Assembly: GCA_001560895.1 (NCBI GenBank)
Contig: CP014326.1
Span: forward strand, 508,001-572,000
Reading direction: 5' to 3'
Origin: Streptococcus mitis
Lineage (GTDB): Bacteria > Bacillota > Bacilli > Lactobacillales > Streptococcaceae
Length of the DNA: 64,000 bases
Each line of letters begins with the position of its first letter. Position 1 is the stretch's first letter. The notes under the pieces were generated by a model that was given only the letters and a program-made list of their open reading frames with translations, had not been told where the DNA came from and did not search any database. A program made the translations under genes and the position numbers. Below are positions 9,324 through 16,525 of the stretch, in pieces.

Positions 9324-9370
9324 AGCCCCTTTTCCCTTTGCACGCTTGTGTAAGAAAAGGGGGCTTTTAT
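9324..9370 (+). terminator. Strong hairpin between the binding-protein and permease genes
   Basis: AGCCCCTTTTC pairs with GAAAAGGGGGCT around an 18-20 base loop, and TTTTATTT follows. It lies inside the operon, so it probably works as a partial terminator or mRNA 3' stabiliser giving more binding protein than permease. Confidence 0.85.
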
Positions 9371-9439
9371 TTAAAAGGTAAATCATCATTCTCTTAGGAG
9401 ATTATCAATAAAAAAGAAAAGGAAAGAGAGGTGCCTACA

Positions 9440-10327
9440 GTGAAAGTTAATAAAATTCGTATGAGAGAAACCGTTATTTCTTATGCTTTCCTAGCGCCAG
9501 TTTTATTCTTCTTTGTTGTCTTTGTTTTAGCACCAATGATTATGGGCTTCATCACAAGTTTCTTTAACTATTCTATGACTAGTTTCCAATTTGTGGGCTT
9601 AGATAACTATATCCGTATGTTTAAAGATCCTGTCTTTACAAAATCTCTGATTAACACAGTTATTTTGGTTATTGGATCAGTTCCTGTAGTTGTTCTCTTC
9701 TCGCTCTTTGTAGCGTCACAGACCTACCATCAAAATGCTATCGCTAGATCATTCTATCGCTTTGTATTCTTCCTTCCAGTTGTTACAGGTAGTGTTGCCG
9801 TAACAGTTGTATGGAAATGGATCTATGATCCACTATCAGGTATCTTGAACTTTGTGCTTAAATCAAGTCATATCATTACTCAAAACATTTCATGGCTTGG
9901 TGATAAGCACTGGGCATTGATGGCGATTATGATTATCCTCTTGACAACTTCAGTTGGTCAACCGATTATCCTCTATATCGCTGCTATGGGTAATATTGAC
10001 AATTCATTGGTTGAAGCTGCCCGCGTTGATGGTGCAACTGAGTTTCAAGTTTTCTGGAAGATTAAATGGCCAAGCCTTCTTCCAACAACTCTTTATATCG
10101 CAATCATCACAACAATTAACTCATTCCAATGTTTCGCCTTGATTCAGCTTTTGACATCTGGTGGTCCAAACTACTCAACAAGTACCTTGATGTACTACCT
10201 ATACGAAAAAGCCTTCCAATTGACAGAGTATGGCTATGCCAATACAATTGGTGTCTTCTTGGCAGTTATGATTGCTATCGTAAGTTTTGTTCAATTTAAA
10301 GTACTCGGAAACGACGTAGAATACTAA
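9440..10327 (+). CDS. satB: Sialic acid ABC transporter permease, MalF-type
   Basis: A 295-residue inner-membrane permease with six predicted membrane segments, starting MKVNKIRMRETVISYAFLAP. The cytoplasmic EAA loop reads EAARVDGATEFQVFWKIKWP, the docking site for the ATPase. I start at GTG 9440, with AGAGAGG eight bases upstream; GTG 9431 is a possible alternative adding three residues. It is followed 15 bp later by the partner permease. No ATPase gene is present in this locus, so a shared sugar-type ATPase (MsmK in pneumococcus) encoded elsewhere must energise it. Confidence 0.88.
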   Translation: MKVNKIRMRETVISYAFLAPVLFFFVVFVLAPMIMGFITSFFNYSMTSFQFVGLDNYIRMFKDPVFTKSLINTVILVIGSVPVVVLFSLFVASQTYHQNAIARSFYRFVFFLPVVTGSVAVTVVWKWIYDPLSGILNFVLKSSHIITQNISWLGDKHWALMAIMIILLTTSVGQPIILYIAAMGNIDNSLVEAARVDGATEFQVFWKIKWPSLLPTTLYIAIITTINSFQCFALIQLLTSGGPNYSTSTLMYYLYEKAFQLTEYGYANTIGVFLAVMIAIVSFVQFKVLGNDVEY

Positions 10328-10342
10328 AGAAAGGAGACAGCT

Positions 10343-11182
10343 ATGCAATCTACAGAAAAAAAACCATTAACAGCCTTTACTGTTATTTCAACAATCATTT
10401 TGCTCTTGTTGACTGTGCTGTTCATCTTTCCATTCTACTGGATTTTGACAGGTGCCTTCAAGTCACAGCCTGATACGATCGTTATTCCACCACAATGGTT
10501 CCCTAAAATGCCAACCATGGAAAACTTCCAACAACTCATGGTGCAAAACCCTGCTATGCAATGGATGTGGAACTCAGTATTTATCTCATTGGTAACTATG
10601 TTCTTAGTCTGTGCAACTTCATCTCTAGCAGGTTATGTATTGGCTAAAAAACGTTTCTATGGTCAACGTATCCTCTTTGCAATCTTTATTGCTGCTATGG
10701 CTCTTCCAAAACAAGTTGTCCTTGTACCATTGGTACGTATCGTCAACTTCATGGGAATCCACGATACTCTCTGGGCAGTTATCTTGCCTTTGATTGGATG
10801 GCCATTTGGGGTTTTCCTTATGAAACAATTTAGTGAAAATATTCCAACAGAGTTGCTTGAATCAGCTAAAATTGATGGTTGTGGTGAGATTCGTACTTTC
10901 TGGAGCGTAGCTTTCCCAATTGTAAAACCAGGGTTTGCGGCTCTTGCAATCTTTACCTTCATCAATACTTGGAACGACTACTTCATGCAGTTGGTTATGT
11001 TGACTTCACGTAACAATTTGACTATTTCACTCGGTGTTGCGACCATGCAAGCCGAAATGGCAACCAACTATGGTTTAATCATGGCAGGTGCAGCTCTTGC
11101 TGCAGTGCCAATCGTAACAGTCTTCCTAGTCTTCCAAAAATCCTTCACACAAGGTATTACTATGGGAGCTGTTAAAGGATAA
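10343..11182 (+). CDS. satC: Sialic acid ABC transporter permease, MalG-type
   Basis: A 279-residue permease with six predicted membrane helices. The EAA loop reads ESAKIDGCGEIRTFWSVAFP, and the segment FINTWNDYFMQLVML is typical of the MalG branch. It starts at ATG 10343 behind AAAGGAG and forms the heterodimeric channel with the preceding gene product. The name follows the pneumococcal SatABC arrangement: nanE, binding protein, two permeases. Confidence 0.88.
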   Translation: MQSTEKKPLTAFTVISTIILLLLTVLFIFPFYWILTGAFKSQPDTIVIPPQWFPKMPTMENFQQLMVQNPAMQWMWNSVFISLVTMFLVCATSSLAGYVLAKKRFYGQRILFAIFIAAMALPKQVVLVPLVRIVNFMGIHDTLWAVILPLIGWPFGVFLMKQFSENIPTELLESAKIDGCGEIRTFWSVAFPIVKPGFAALAIFTFINTWNDYFMQLVMLTSRNNLTISLGVATMQAEMATNYGLIMAGAALAAVPIVTVFLVFQKSFTQGITMGAVKG

Positions 11183-11233
11183 GAAACGATTTCTTTTACA
11201 GTATCAATTGGCTATTGCTAGCACTATCTAAAA

Positions 11234-11274
11234 GCCTCCGACAGTAAATGACACTGTTGGAGGTGTTAGTTTTA
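11234..11274 (+). terminator. Terminator after the transporter genes
   Basis: CCTCCGACAGT pairs with ACTGTTGGAGG around AAATGAC, followed by TGTTAGTTTTAAT. The U-tract is imperfect, so read-through into the YhcH gene 34 bp downstream is plausible. Confidence 0.8.
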
Positions 11275-11307
11275 ATCGCTTAATGACGATTTTTAAAGGA
11301 GAAAATA

Positions 11308-11760
11308 ATGATTTTTGACGATTTGAAAAATATTAGCTTCTATAAAGGGATTCATCCCAATCTTGACAAGGCAATTGATTATCTTTATGAACATCGTAAA
11401 GATTCATTCGAGTTAGGAAAATATGATATTGATGGTGACAAGGTTTTTCTAGTTGTTCAAGAAAATGTCCTAAATAAAGCTGAAAATGACCAGTTTGAAC
11501 ATCACAAGAACTATGCAGACTTGCATTTATTGGTAGAAGGGCATGAATATTCGAGCTACGGTTCACGTATCAAAGATGAAGCAGTAGCATTTGACGAAAC
11601 AAGTGATATTGGTTTTGTCCATTGTCATGAACACTACCCACTCTTGTTGGGGTATCACAATTTTGCGATTTTCTTCCCAGGAGAGCCACATCAACCAAAT
11701 GGTTATGCAGGTATGGAAGATCAAGTTCGCAAGTATTTGTTTAAAATTTTAATTGATTAG
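11308..11760 (+). CDS. YhcH/YjgK/YiaL family protein (possible sialic acid anomerase)
   Basis: A 150-residue cupin-like protein of the DUF386 family. Recognisable blocks are the N-terminal LAKAIDYLYEH-type helix, HKNYADLHLLVEGHE (conserved His/Asp/Glu cluster, probable metal site), FVHCHEHYPLLLGYHNFAIFFPGEPHQPN, and the C-terminal VRKYLFKI. YhcH members linked to nan genes have been described as N-acetylneuraminate anomerases (NanQ) that speed up interconversion of alpha- and beta-Neu5Ac. Given the neighbours, that is the most likely role. RBS TAAAGGAG lies upstream. Confidence 0.85.
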   Translation: MIFDDLKNISFYKGIHPNLDKAIDYLYEHRKDSFELGKYDIDGDKVFLVVQENVLNKAENDQFEHHKNYADLHLLVEGHEYSSYGSRIKDEAVAFDETSDIGFVHCHEHYPLLLGYHNFAIFFPGEPHQPNGYAGMEDQVRKYLFKILID

Positions 11761-11792
11761 AATGATAGATCGAGATAGCTGATGACTATCTT

Positions 11793-11944
11793 ATATTCTT
11801 CGAAAATCAAATTCAAACCGCGTCAGCTTCGCCTTGGAATATATATGTGACTGATCTCGTCAGTCTTATCTACAACCTCAAAGCAGTGCTTTGAGCAACC
11901 TACGGCTAGCTTCCTAGTTTGCTCTTTGATTTTCATTGAGTATT
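11793..11944 (-). repeat. BOX element (boxC-boxB-boxA)
   Basis: A minus-strand BOX of about 152 bp with all three modules. boxC begins at TATTCTTCGAAAATCAAATT, boxB has the dyad GACTGATCTCGTCAGTC, and boxA ends at TTTTCATTGAGTATTA. It separates the YhcH gene from the DUF624 gene. Confidence 0.92.
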
Positions 11945-11982
11945 ATTGAACACTTTTGAAAATTGAGTTTAAGAGTTGAATC

Positions 11983-11996
11983 TTATCAATTGATAA
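11983..11996. promoter_or_regulatory. Perfect 14-bp palindrome upstream of the DUF624 gene
   Basis: TTATCAATTGATAA is a perfect palindrome 46 bases before the ATG. AT-rich palindromes can occur by chance, so an operator role is only a possibility. Confidence 0.25.
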
Positions 11997-12042
11997 ATCG
12001 GAATGATTTAGCAAGTGATATAAATTATAGGGGGAGTAAAAG

Positions 12043-12687
12043 ATGTCACAAAAAGGAAGAAGTCTCATCAAGGCTGCATTTGATACAGATAATTTTCTAA
12101 TGCGAATTAGTGAGAAGGTTTTAGATATTGTAACAGTCAATCTTCTCTTTGTAGTAACTTGTTTGCCAATCGTAACGATTGGAGTAGCCAAAATTAGTCT
12201 CTATCAGACAATGTTTGAAATCAAGCAAAGTAGACGTGTTCCAGTTTTTAGAACCTATCTAAGAGTTTTTAGGCAAAACCTGAAACTAGGTTTTCAGTTG
12301 GGGATGTTAGAATTAGGAATTGTATTTCTAACTCTTTCAGATCTCTATCTTTTCTGGGGTCAAACAGCTCTGCCCTTCCAATTGGTGAAAGCTATTTGTC
12401 TAGGTATTCTTATCTTCCTCACCATTGTGATGTTGGCTAGTTACCCTATCGCGGCACGTTATGACCTATCTTGGAAAGAAATTCTTCAAAAAGGACTGAT
12501 GTTGGCTAGTTTTAACGCTCCTTGGTTTATCTTGATGATCGCAACTATCTTTTTGATTTTGATGATTCTATATCTATCAGCCTTTACCCTTCTATTGGGA
12601 GGATCAGCTTTTATTCTCTTTGGTTTTGGACTTCTTGCTTTTTTACAAGTAGGAGTGATGGAAAAGCTATTTGCTAAGTATGAGTAA
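12043..12687 (+). CDS. YesL-like DUF624 membrane protein
   Basis: A 214-residue integral membrane protein with about five hydrophobic segments. The N-terminal part matches the DUF624/YesL family: a short basic leader, then VNLLFVVTCLPIVTIGVAKISLYQTMFE, in which the TCLPIVTIG motif is diagnostic, followed by FRTYLRVFRQNLKLGFQLG. Members are commonly encoded beside sugar ABC transporters of glycan-using Firmicutes, but their biochemical role is unknown. A good RBS (AGGGGGAG) precedes ATG 12043. Placement between the transport and catabolic operons suggests a role in sialic acid uptake or its regulation. Confidence 0.78.
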   Translation: MSQKGRSLIKAAFDTDNFLMRISEKVLDIVTVNLLFVVTCLPIVTIGVAKISLYQTMFEIKQSRRVPVFRTYLRVFRQNLKLGFQLGMLELGIVFLTLSDLYLFWGQTALPFQLVKAICLGILIFLTIVMLASYPIAARYDLSWKEILQKGLMLASFNAPWFILMIATIFLILMILYLSAFTLLLGGSAFILFGFGLLAFLQVGVMEKLFAKYE

Positions 12688-12702
12688 GGGTTGCAATTAT
12701 TT

Positions 12703-12718
12703 CTGAAACTACTTTCAA
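12703..12718. promoter_or_regulatory. Operator-like dyad upstream of nanA (putative NanR site)
   Basis: CTGAAACTACTTTCAA matches the nanE dyad at 7029-7044 at 15 of 16 bases and lies 56 bases before the -35. Confidence 0.6.
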
Positions 12719-12774
12719 ACGCTCCAAACGCTATTCTATAAGCAAGAAACTAAAATCTAAGTGTCTACAAAATA

Positions 12775-12803
12775 TTGAAAGCCTTTTCGGTAAAGTGTAT
12801 ACT
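12775..12803 (+). promoter_or_regulatory. Promoter of the nanA-nanK operon
   Basis: TTGAAA (12775-12780), 17 bases, TATACT (12798-12803). The -35 sits in TTGAAAGCCTTTTCGG, a weaker cre-like version of the nanE site. Promoter, cre-like box and upstream dyad have the same layout as at nanE. Confidence 0.7.
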
Positions 12804-12860
12804 AAAGAAGTAAAGAAAGAATCTGCTTTAGCAGAAAATAAAAATAATAGGAGAAAATCT

Positions 12861-13778
12861 ATGTCAGATTTGAAAAAATACGAAGGTATCATTCCAGCCT
12901 TCTACGCATGTTATGATGAACAAGGAGAAGTAAGTCCAGAACGTACGCGTTCCTTGGTTCAATACTTTATTGATAAAGGTGTTCAAGGTCTTTATGTCAA
13001 TGGTTCTTCTGGTGAATGTATCTACCAAAGTGTTGAAGACCGCAAGTTGATTTTGGAAGAAGTCATGGCAGTTGCCAAAGGTAAATTAACTATTATTGCC
13101 CATGTTGCTTGCAATAATACTAAAGATAGTATGGAACTAGCTCGCCATGCTGAAAGCTTGGGAGTAGATGCCATTGCAACGATTCCACCAATTTACTTCC
13201 GCTTGCCAGAATACTCAGTTGCCAAATACTGGAACGATATTAGTTCTGCAGCTCCAAATACAGACTATGTTATCTACAACATTCCTCAATTGGCAGGTGT
13301 TGCTTTGACTCCAAGTCTTTATACTGAAATGTTGAAGAATCCTCGTGTTATCGGTGTGAAGAACTCTTCTATGCCAGTTCAAGATATCCAAACTTTTGTT
13401 AGCCTTGGTGGAGAAGACCATATCGTCTTTAATGGTCCAGATGAGCAGTTCCTAGGAGGACGCCTCATGGGTGCTAAGGCTGGTATCGGTGGTACTTACG
13501 GTGCTATGCCAGAACTCTTCTTGAAACTTAACCAATTGATTGCGGATAAAGACTTGGAAACAGCGCGTGAATTACAATACGCTATCAACGCTATCATTGG
13601 TAAACTCACTTCTGCACATGGAAATATGTATGGTGTCATTAAAGAAGTCTTGAAGATCAATGAAGGACTTAATATTGGATCTGTTCGTTCACCTTTGACA
13701 CCAGTGACTGAAGAAGATCGTCCAGTTGTGGAAGCAGCTGCAGCCTTGATTCGTGAAACCAAGGAGCGCTTCCTCTAA
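12861..13778 (+). CDS. nanA: N-acetylneuraminate lyase
   Basis: A 305-residue TIM-barrel aldolase of the DapA/NanA family, cleaving N-acetylneuraminate to ManNAc and pyruvate. Visible are GLYVNGSSGECIYQS (pyruvate-binding GSSGE), Tyr139 in YVIYNIP, and the Schiff-base Lys167 in GVKNSS. I start at ATG 12861 with AGGAG at 12849-12853; the frame stays open upstream to 12795, but that would run over the -10 of the promoter. This is the lyase, not the pneumococcal surface sialidase that carries the same symbol. It is followed 17 bp later by the kinase gene. Confidence 0.93.
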   Translation: MSDLKKYEGIIPAFYACYDEQGEVSPERTRSLVQYFIDKGVQGLYVNGSSGECIYQSVEDRKLILEEVMAVAKGKLTIIAHVACNNTKDSMELARHAESLGVDAIATIPPIYFRLPEYSVAKYWNDISSAAPNTDYVIYNIPQLAGVALTPSLYTEMLKNPRVIGVKNSSMPVQDIQTFVSLGGEDHIVFNGPDEQFLGGRLMGAKAGIGGTYGAMPELFLKLNQLIADKDLETARELQYAINAIIGKLTSAHGNMYGVIKEVLKINEGLNIGSVRSPLTPVTEEDRPVVEAAAALIRETKERFL

Positions 13779-13795
13779 TCTATAAGGAGGTATTT

Positions 13796-14680
13796 ATGAC
13801 ACACTACGTTGCAATTGATATCGGTGGAACCAACATCAAATATGGCTTGATCGACCAAGAAGGCCAACTTGTTGAATCGCATGAAATGCCAACAGAAGCG
13901 CATCAGGGTGGACCTCATATCTTACAAAAGACCAAAGATATTGTAGCCAGCTATTTAGAAAAAGGCCCAGTAGCAGGTGTTGCCATTTCTTCTGCTGGGA
14001 TGGTGGATCCAGACAAGGGTGAAATCTTCTATGCTGGTCCTCAAATCCCTAACTATGCAGGTACCCAGTTCAAAAAGGAAATCGAGACTAGCTTTACTAT
14101 TCCTTGTGAGATTGAAAATGATGTCAACTGTGCAGGTCTAGCTGAGGCAGTATCTGGTTCAGGTAAGGGAGCGAGTGTCACTCTTTGCTTGACTATTGGA
14201 ACCGGTATCGGTGGTTGTTTGATTATGGATGGGAAAGTTTTCCATGGATTTAGCAATTCAGCCTGTGAAGTTGGTTATATGCATATGCAGGATGGAGCGT
14301 TCCAAGATTTGGCTTCTACAACAGCCTTGGTTGAGTATGTAGCAGCAGGTCATGGAGATCCAGTTGACCAGTGGAATGGTCGACGTATTTTTAAGGAAGC
14401 TACTGAAGGAAACAAAATCTGCATGGAAGGCATTGACCGCATGGTAGATTACCTTGGGAAAGGTCTGGCAAATATTTGCTACGTTGCCAATCCAGAAGTG
14501 GTCATTCTCGGTGGTGGTATCATGGGGCAAGAGGCTATCCTCAAACCTAAGATCCGTACAGCCTTGAAAGAGGCTTTGGTACCAAGTTTAGCAGAAAAAA
14601 CACGATTAGAATTTGCTCATCATCAAAATACGGCAGGTATGTTGGGTGCTTATTATCACTTTAAAACAAAACAATCCTAG
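13796..14680 (+). CDS. nanK: ROK family kinase, probable N-acetylmannosamine kinase
   Basis: A 294-residue ROK-family sugar kinase. The phosphate-binding motif AIDIGGTNIKYGLID is at the N-terminus, the catalytic region IENDVNCAGLAE in the middle, and GTGIGGCLIMDGKVFHG follows. The usual ROK zinc motif (HxGx-CxCGxxGC) is replaced by CEVGYMHMQDGAFQDLAST, so it lacks the cysteine cluster, as some Gram-positive ROK kinases do. Directly downstream of the lyase gene with RBS AAGGAGG, it would phosphorylate ManNAc to ManNAc-6-phosphate, the NanE substrate. The function rests on the operon. Its last codons form part of the terminator stem. Confidence 0.87.
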   Translation: MTHYVAIDIGGTNIKYGLIDQEGQLVESHEMPTEAHQGGPHILQKTKDIVASYLEKGPVAGVAISSAGMVDPDKGEIFYAGPQIPNYAGTQFKKEIETSFTIPCEIENDVNCAGLAEAVSGSGKGASVTLCLTIGTGIGGCLIMDGKVFHGFSNSACEVGYMHMQDGAFQDLASTTALVEYVAAGHGDPVDQWNGRRIFKEATEGNKICMEGIDRMVDYLGKGLANICYVANPEVVILGGGIMGQEAILKPKIRTALKEALVPSLAEKTRLEFAHHQNTAGMLGAYYHFKTKQS

Positions 14681-14710
14681 TTTGGTTTAACCAAACTAGG
14701 ATTTTCTAAT
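14673..14710 (+). terminator. Terminator hairpin, copy 1, at the 3' end of nanK
   Basis: AATCCTAGTTTGG pairs with CCAAACTAGGATT and TTTCTAAT follows. The stem starts inside the nanK coding sequence (stop at 14678-14680). An almost identical 38-bp sequence recurs at 15443-15480, beyond the toxin-antitoxin genes. Confidence 0.92.
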
Positions 14711-14719
14711 CAAGTTCCC

Positions 14720-14747
14720 TTGACTTTCTTTATAATTGTGAGATAAT
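14720..14747 (+). promoter_or_regulatory. Promoter of the toxin-antitoxin pair
   Basis: TTGACT (14720-14725), 16 bases, GATAAT (14742-14747), followed by an AT-rich leader to the ATG at 14777. Confidence 0.6.
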
Positions 14748-14776
14748 AAAAAAAATATATAAAGGAATTATATAAA

Positions 14777-15064
14777 ATGGCTATAGCGAATTCAAGTAAA
14801 ATGGTAACCTTCCAAGCTAATAGAGAATTGGTAAACGATGCTATGGAAGTGTTAAAAGAACAAAATCTCTCTCTTTCATCAGCACTCAGATTATTTTTAA
14901 AGAATGTTGTCGTAACAAATGGAGTAGATTTACTGAGTGAAGAGGAATTAGAGAAGGAGTATTTGTTTAGACAATTACAAGCAGAAGTTCAAGAAAGTTA
15001 TGCCAAGATTGAGGCTGGAAATTACTTGACAGATGAGGATGTCGTGACACGCTATGGATTATAA
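14777..15064 (+). CDS. RelB/DinJ-type antitoxin
   Basis: A 95-residue protein whose first half matches the ribbon-helix-helix antitoxins of the RelB/DinJ family: a short beta strand (MVTFQANRELVNDAMEVLKEQNLSLSSALRLFLKNVV) followed by an acidic, flexible C-terminal half that would wrap the toxin. It precedes and overlaps the toxin gene by 11 bases, the usual antitoxin-first order. It should bind its own promoter as a complex with the toxin. No strong SD is visible (AAGGAA at 14762-14767). Confidence 0.82.
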   Translation: MAIANSSKMVTFQANRELVNDAMEVLKEQNLSLSSALRLFLKNVVVTNGVDLLSEEELEKEYLFRQLQAEVQESYAKIEAGNYLTDEDVVTRYGL

Positions 15065-15404
15065 AAAATATAGGATTTTGTATTCTCCTAGAGTGATTGA
15101 TAGTCTGGATAAAATATATCAGTATATAGCGGAGGAAATCGGTTTTGTAGAGGCTGCGAGAAGAAAAGTGGCGAGTATCAGAAAAGATATTAATCGTCTA
15201 GAAATTTTCCCCCAAGCTGGATTTGATGCCGATGAAAAATTTGGTAAGAAATTAGACCCTCGCTACCAAACGCGAGGATTGACCTTGAGTAAGGATTACA
15301 TCGTATTATATACAATTGTTGAGGATACCGTCAGACTTGCTTATTTACTCCCTTCAAAAAGTGATTACATGAAATTATTCAAGACTAAGTCAAGATACGA
15401 CTGA
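15054..15404 (+). CDS. RelE/ParE-family toxin
   Basis: A 116-residue basic protein with the RelE/ParE fold signature: RILYSPRVIDSLDKIYQYIAEEIG at the N-terminus, a helical pair with KDINRLEIFPQAG, then TRGLTLSKDYIVLYTIVEDTVRLAYLLPSKSDYMKLF, typical of the C-terminal strands. RelE members cut mRNA on the ribosome and ParE members poison gyrase. The sequence does not clearly separate them, though the spacing after FPQAG looks ParE-like to me. It overlaps the antitoxin gene by 11 bp and is translationally coupled to it. Confidence 0.82.
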   Translation: MDYKKYRILYSPRVIDSLDKIYQYIAEEIGFVEAARRKVASIRKDINRLEIFPQAGFDADEKFGKKLDPRYQTRGLTLSKDYIVLYTIVEDTVRLAYLLPSKSDYMKLFKTKSRYD

Positions 15405-15442
15405 TTCATAATCTTGAAGAGGTATGTTTGGTGATGAATAAA

Positions 15443-15480
15443 AATCCTAGTTTGGCTGAGCTAAACTAGGATTTTCTTAT
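15443..15480. terminator. Terminator hairpin, copy 2, between the toxin gene and nanR
   Basis: AATCCTAGTTTGG-CTGAG-CTAAACTAGGATT followed by TTTCTTAT. It serves the toxin operon on the plus strand and overlaps the 3' end of nanR on the minus strand. It matches copy 1 at 14673-14710 over almost its whole 38 bp, differing mainly in the loop. Confidence 0.9.
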
Positions 15481-16317
15481 ACGTTTTTGTCTACGATAGC
15501 CGTTGAGTTTCTTATTTTCCCAGTAGCTATTAAAGATTTTTTCCTTGCTTTCTCGATTGATTTCCAAAAAATAGGCATAAATCAAATCGATAAAGAAGAG
15601 CATAGGAAGTTGAGCGGATATCCGTTGAATGTAGGAAGGTTGGCTGTGAGTGGCAACAAGAACGGTCTCTGTGTAGGGCTGACTATCCTTATTGGGCACA
15701 CTTGTAAAGAGAACAGTTTTTGCGCCCATCTCTTTAGCGTCTAATAAACTGTCTAAAATAGAAGGAGTTGAGCCAGAAAGTGAGAAACCCAGTACCAGAC
15801 AATTCTCATCCATAATACTAGTTGTCCAAGCAAAGCCGTCTTGGTCTGTCAAAGCTTCGCAGACCACACCTAGACGCATGAAGCGCAATTTCATTTCACG
15901 GGCTACAAGGCCAGAACTCCCTGTTCCGAAGAAGTATATACGCTCAGCATCTTCGATTAACTGGGCAATTCGTTCTAGTTGGATTTCGTCAATCAAATCT
16001 TGTGTTTGTTCCCTCATGTTGCTATAACTTCTGAGGACTCGTTTGGTCAGTGGACTGTGCTTGGAGACTTGATTGGCTTGATTTTCTGCCTCATGTTGGT
16101 ATTGGAAAATAAATTCTCGGTAGCCAGTAAAGCCACACTTTTTAGCAAAGCGGGTCAGAGCAGCCTGAGAGATATGTAATTTTTGAGTAACCTGTTGGGA
16201 GGAAAGGTCATCTTGAATCGTTTCTGCTTGTAAAAAATAGCGAGCGATTTCTTGCTCTAGGTCTGTCATTTCTTCAAAATGTGAATCAATGACAGTTGCG
16301 ATATCTGGTTTGTCCAT
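15466..16317 (-). CDS. nanR: RpiR/MurR-family transcriptional regulator of sialic acid genes
   Basis: A 283-residue regulator with an N-terminal RpiR helix-turn-helix domain (~1-78, TEIARYFLQAETI...SSQQVTQKLHISQAALTRFAKKCGF) and a C-terminal SIS phosphosugar-binding domain (~120-250, IYFFGTGSSGLVAREMKLRFMRLG and SLSGSTPSILDSL). It is convergent with the nan operons. By analogy with pneumococcal NanR it should control sialic acid genes in response to a phosphorylated amino sugar, and the dyads at 7029 and 12703 are likely targets. An RBS-like AAGGAGCC lies before the start on the minus strand. Confidence 0.87.
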   Translation of the reverse strand: MDKPDIATVIDSHFEEMTDLEQEIARYFLQAETIQDDLSSQQVTQKLHISQAALTRFAKKCGFTGYREFIFQYQHEAENQANQVSKHSPLTKRVLRSYSNMREQTQDLIDEIQLERIAQLIEDAERIYFFGTGSSGLVAREMKLRFMRLGVVCEALTDQDGFAWTTSIMDENCLVLGFSLSGSTPSILDSLLDAKEMGAKTVLFTSVPNKDSQPYTETVLVATHSQPSYIQRISAQLPMLFFIDLIYAYFLEINRESKEKIFNSYWENKKLNGYRRQKRIRKS

Positions 16318-16379
16318 AGGGAAGGCTCCTTTAAATGAGTCGTGTTGGAAAAAGACTAGATTATTGAACTTTTACATTC

Positions 16380-16388
16380 ATTATAACA
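16380..16388 (-). promoter_or_regulatory. Extended -10 promoter of nanR
   Basis: On the minus strand TGTTATAAT forms an extended -10, with no good -35. It lies about 65 bases before the nanR start codon. Confidence 0.45.
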
Positions 16389-16477
16389 TATAATATAGGG
16401 ATGGATAAATAAAAACGTATCTTACTGTAAAAACGAAAAAAAGCTTCTTTCTTTTCCATAATTTTCTGCTCAAATTG

Positions 16478-16486
16478 TGGTACAAT
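16478..16486 (+). promoter_or_regulatory. Extended -10 promoter of pbp2b
   Basis: TGGTACAAT (TG-n-TACAAT) lies about 40 bases before the pbp2b start; no consensus -35 is present. Confidence 0.45.
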
Positions 16487-16525
16487 TAAGAGTAAGATTT
16501 TAAGTTAGAAATGAGACTGATTTGT

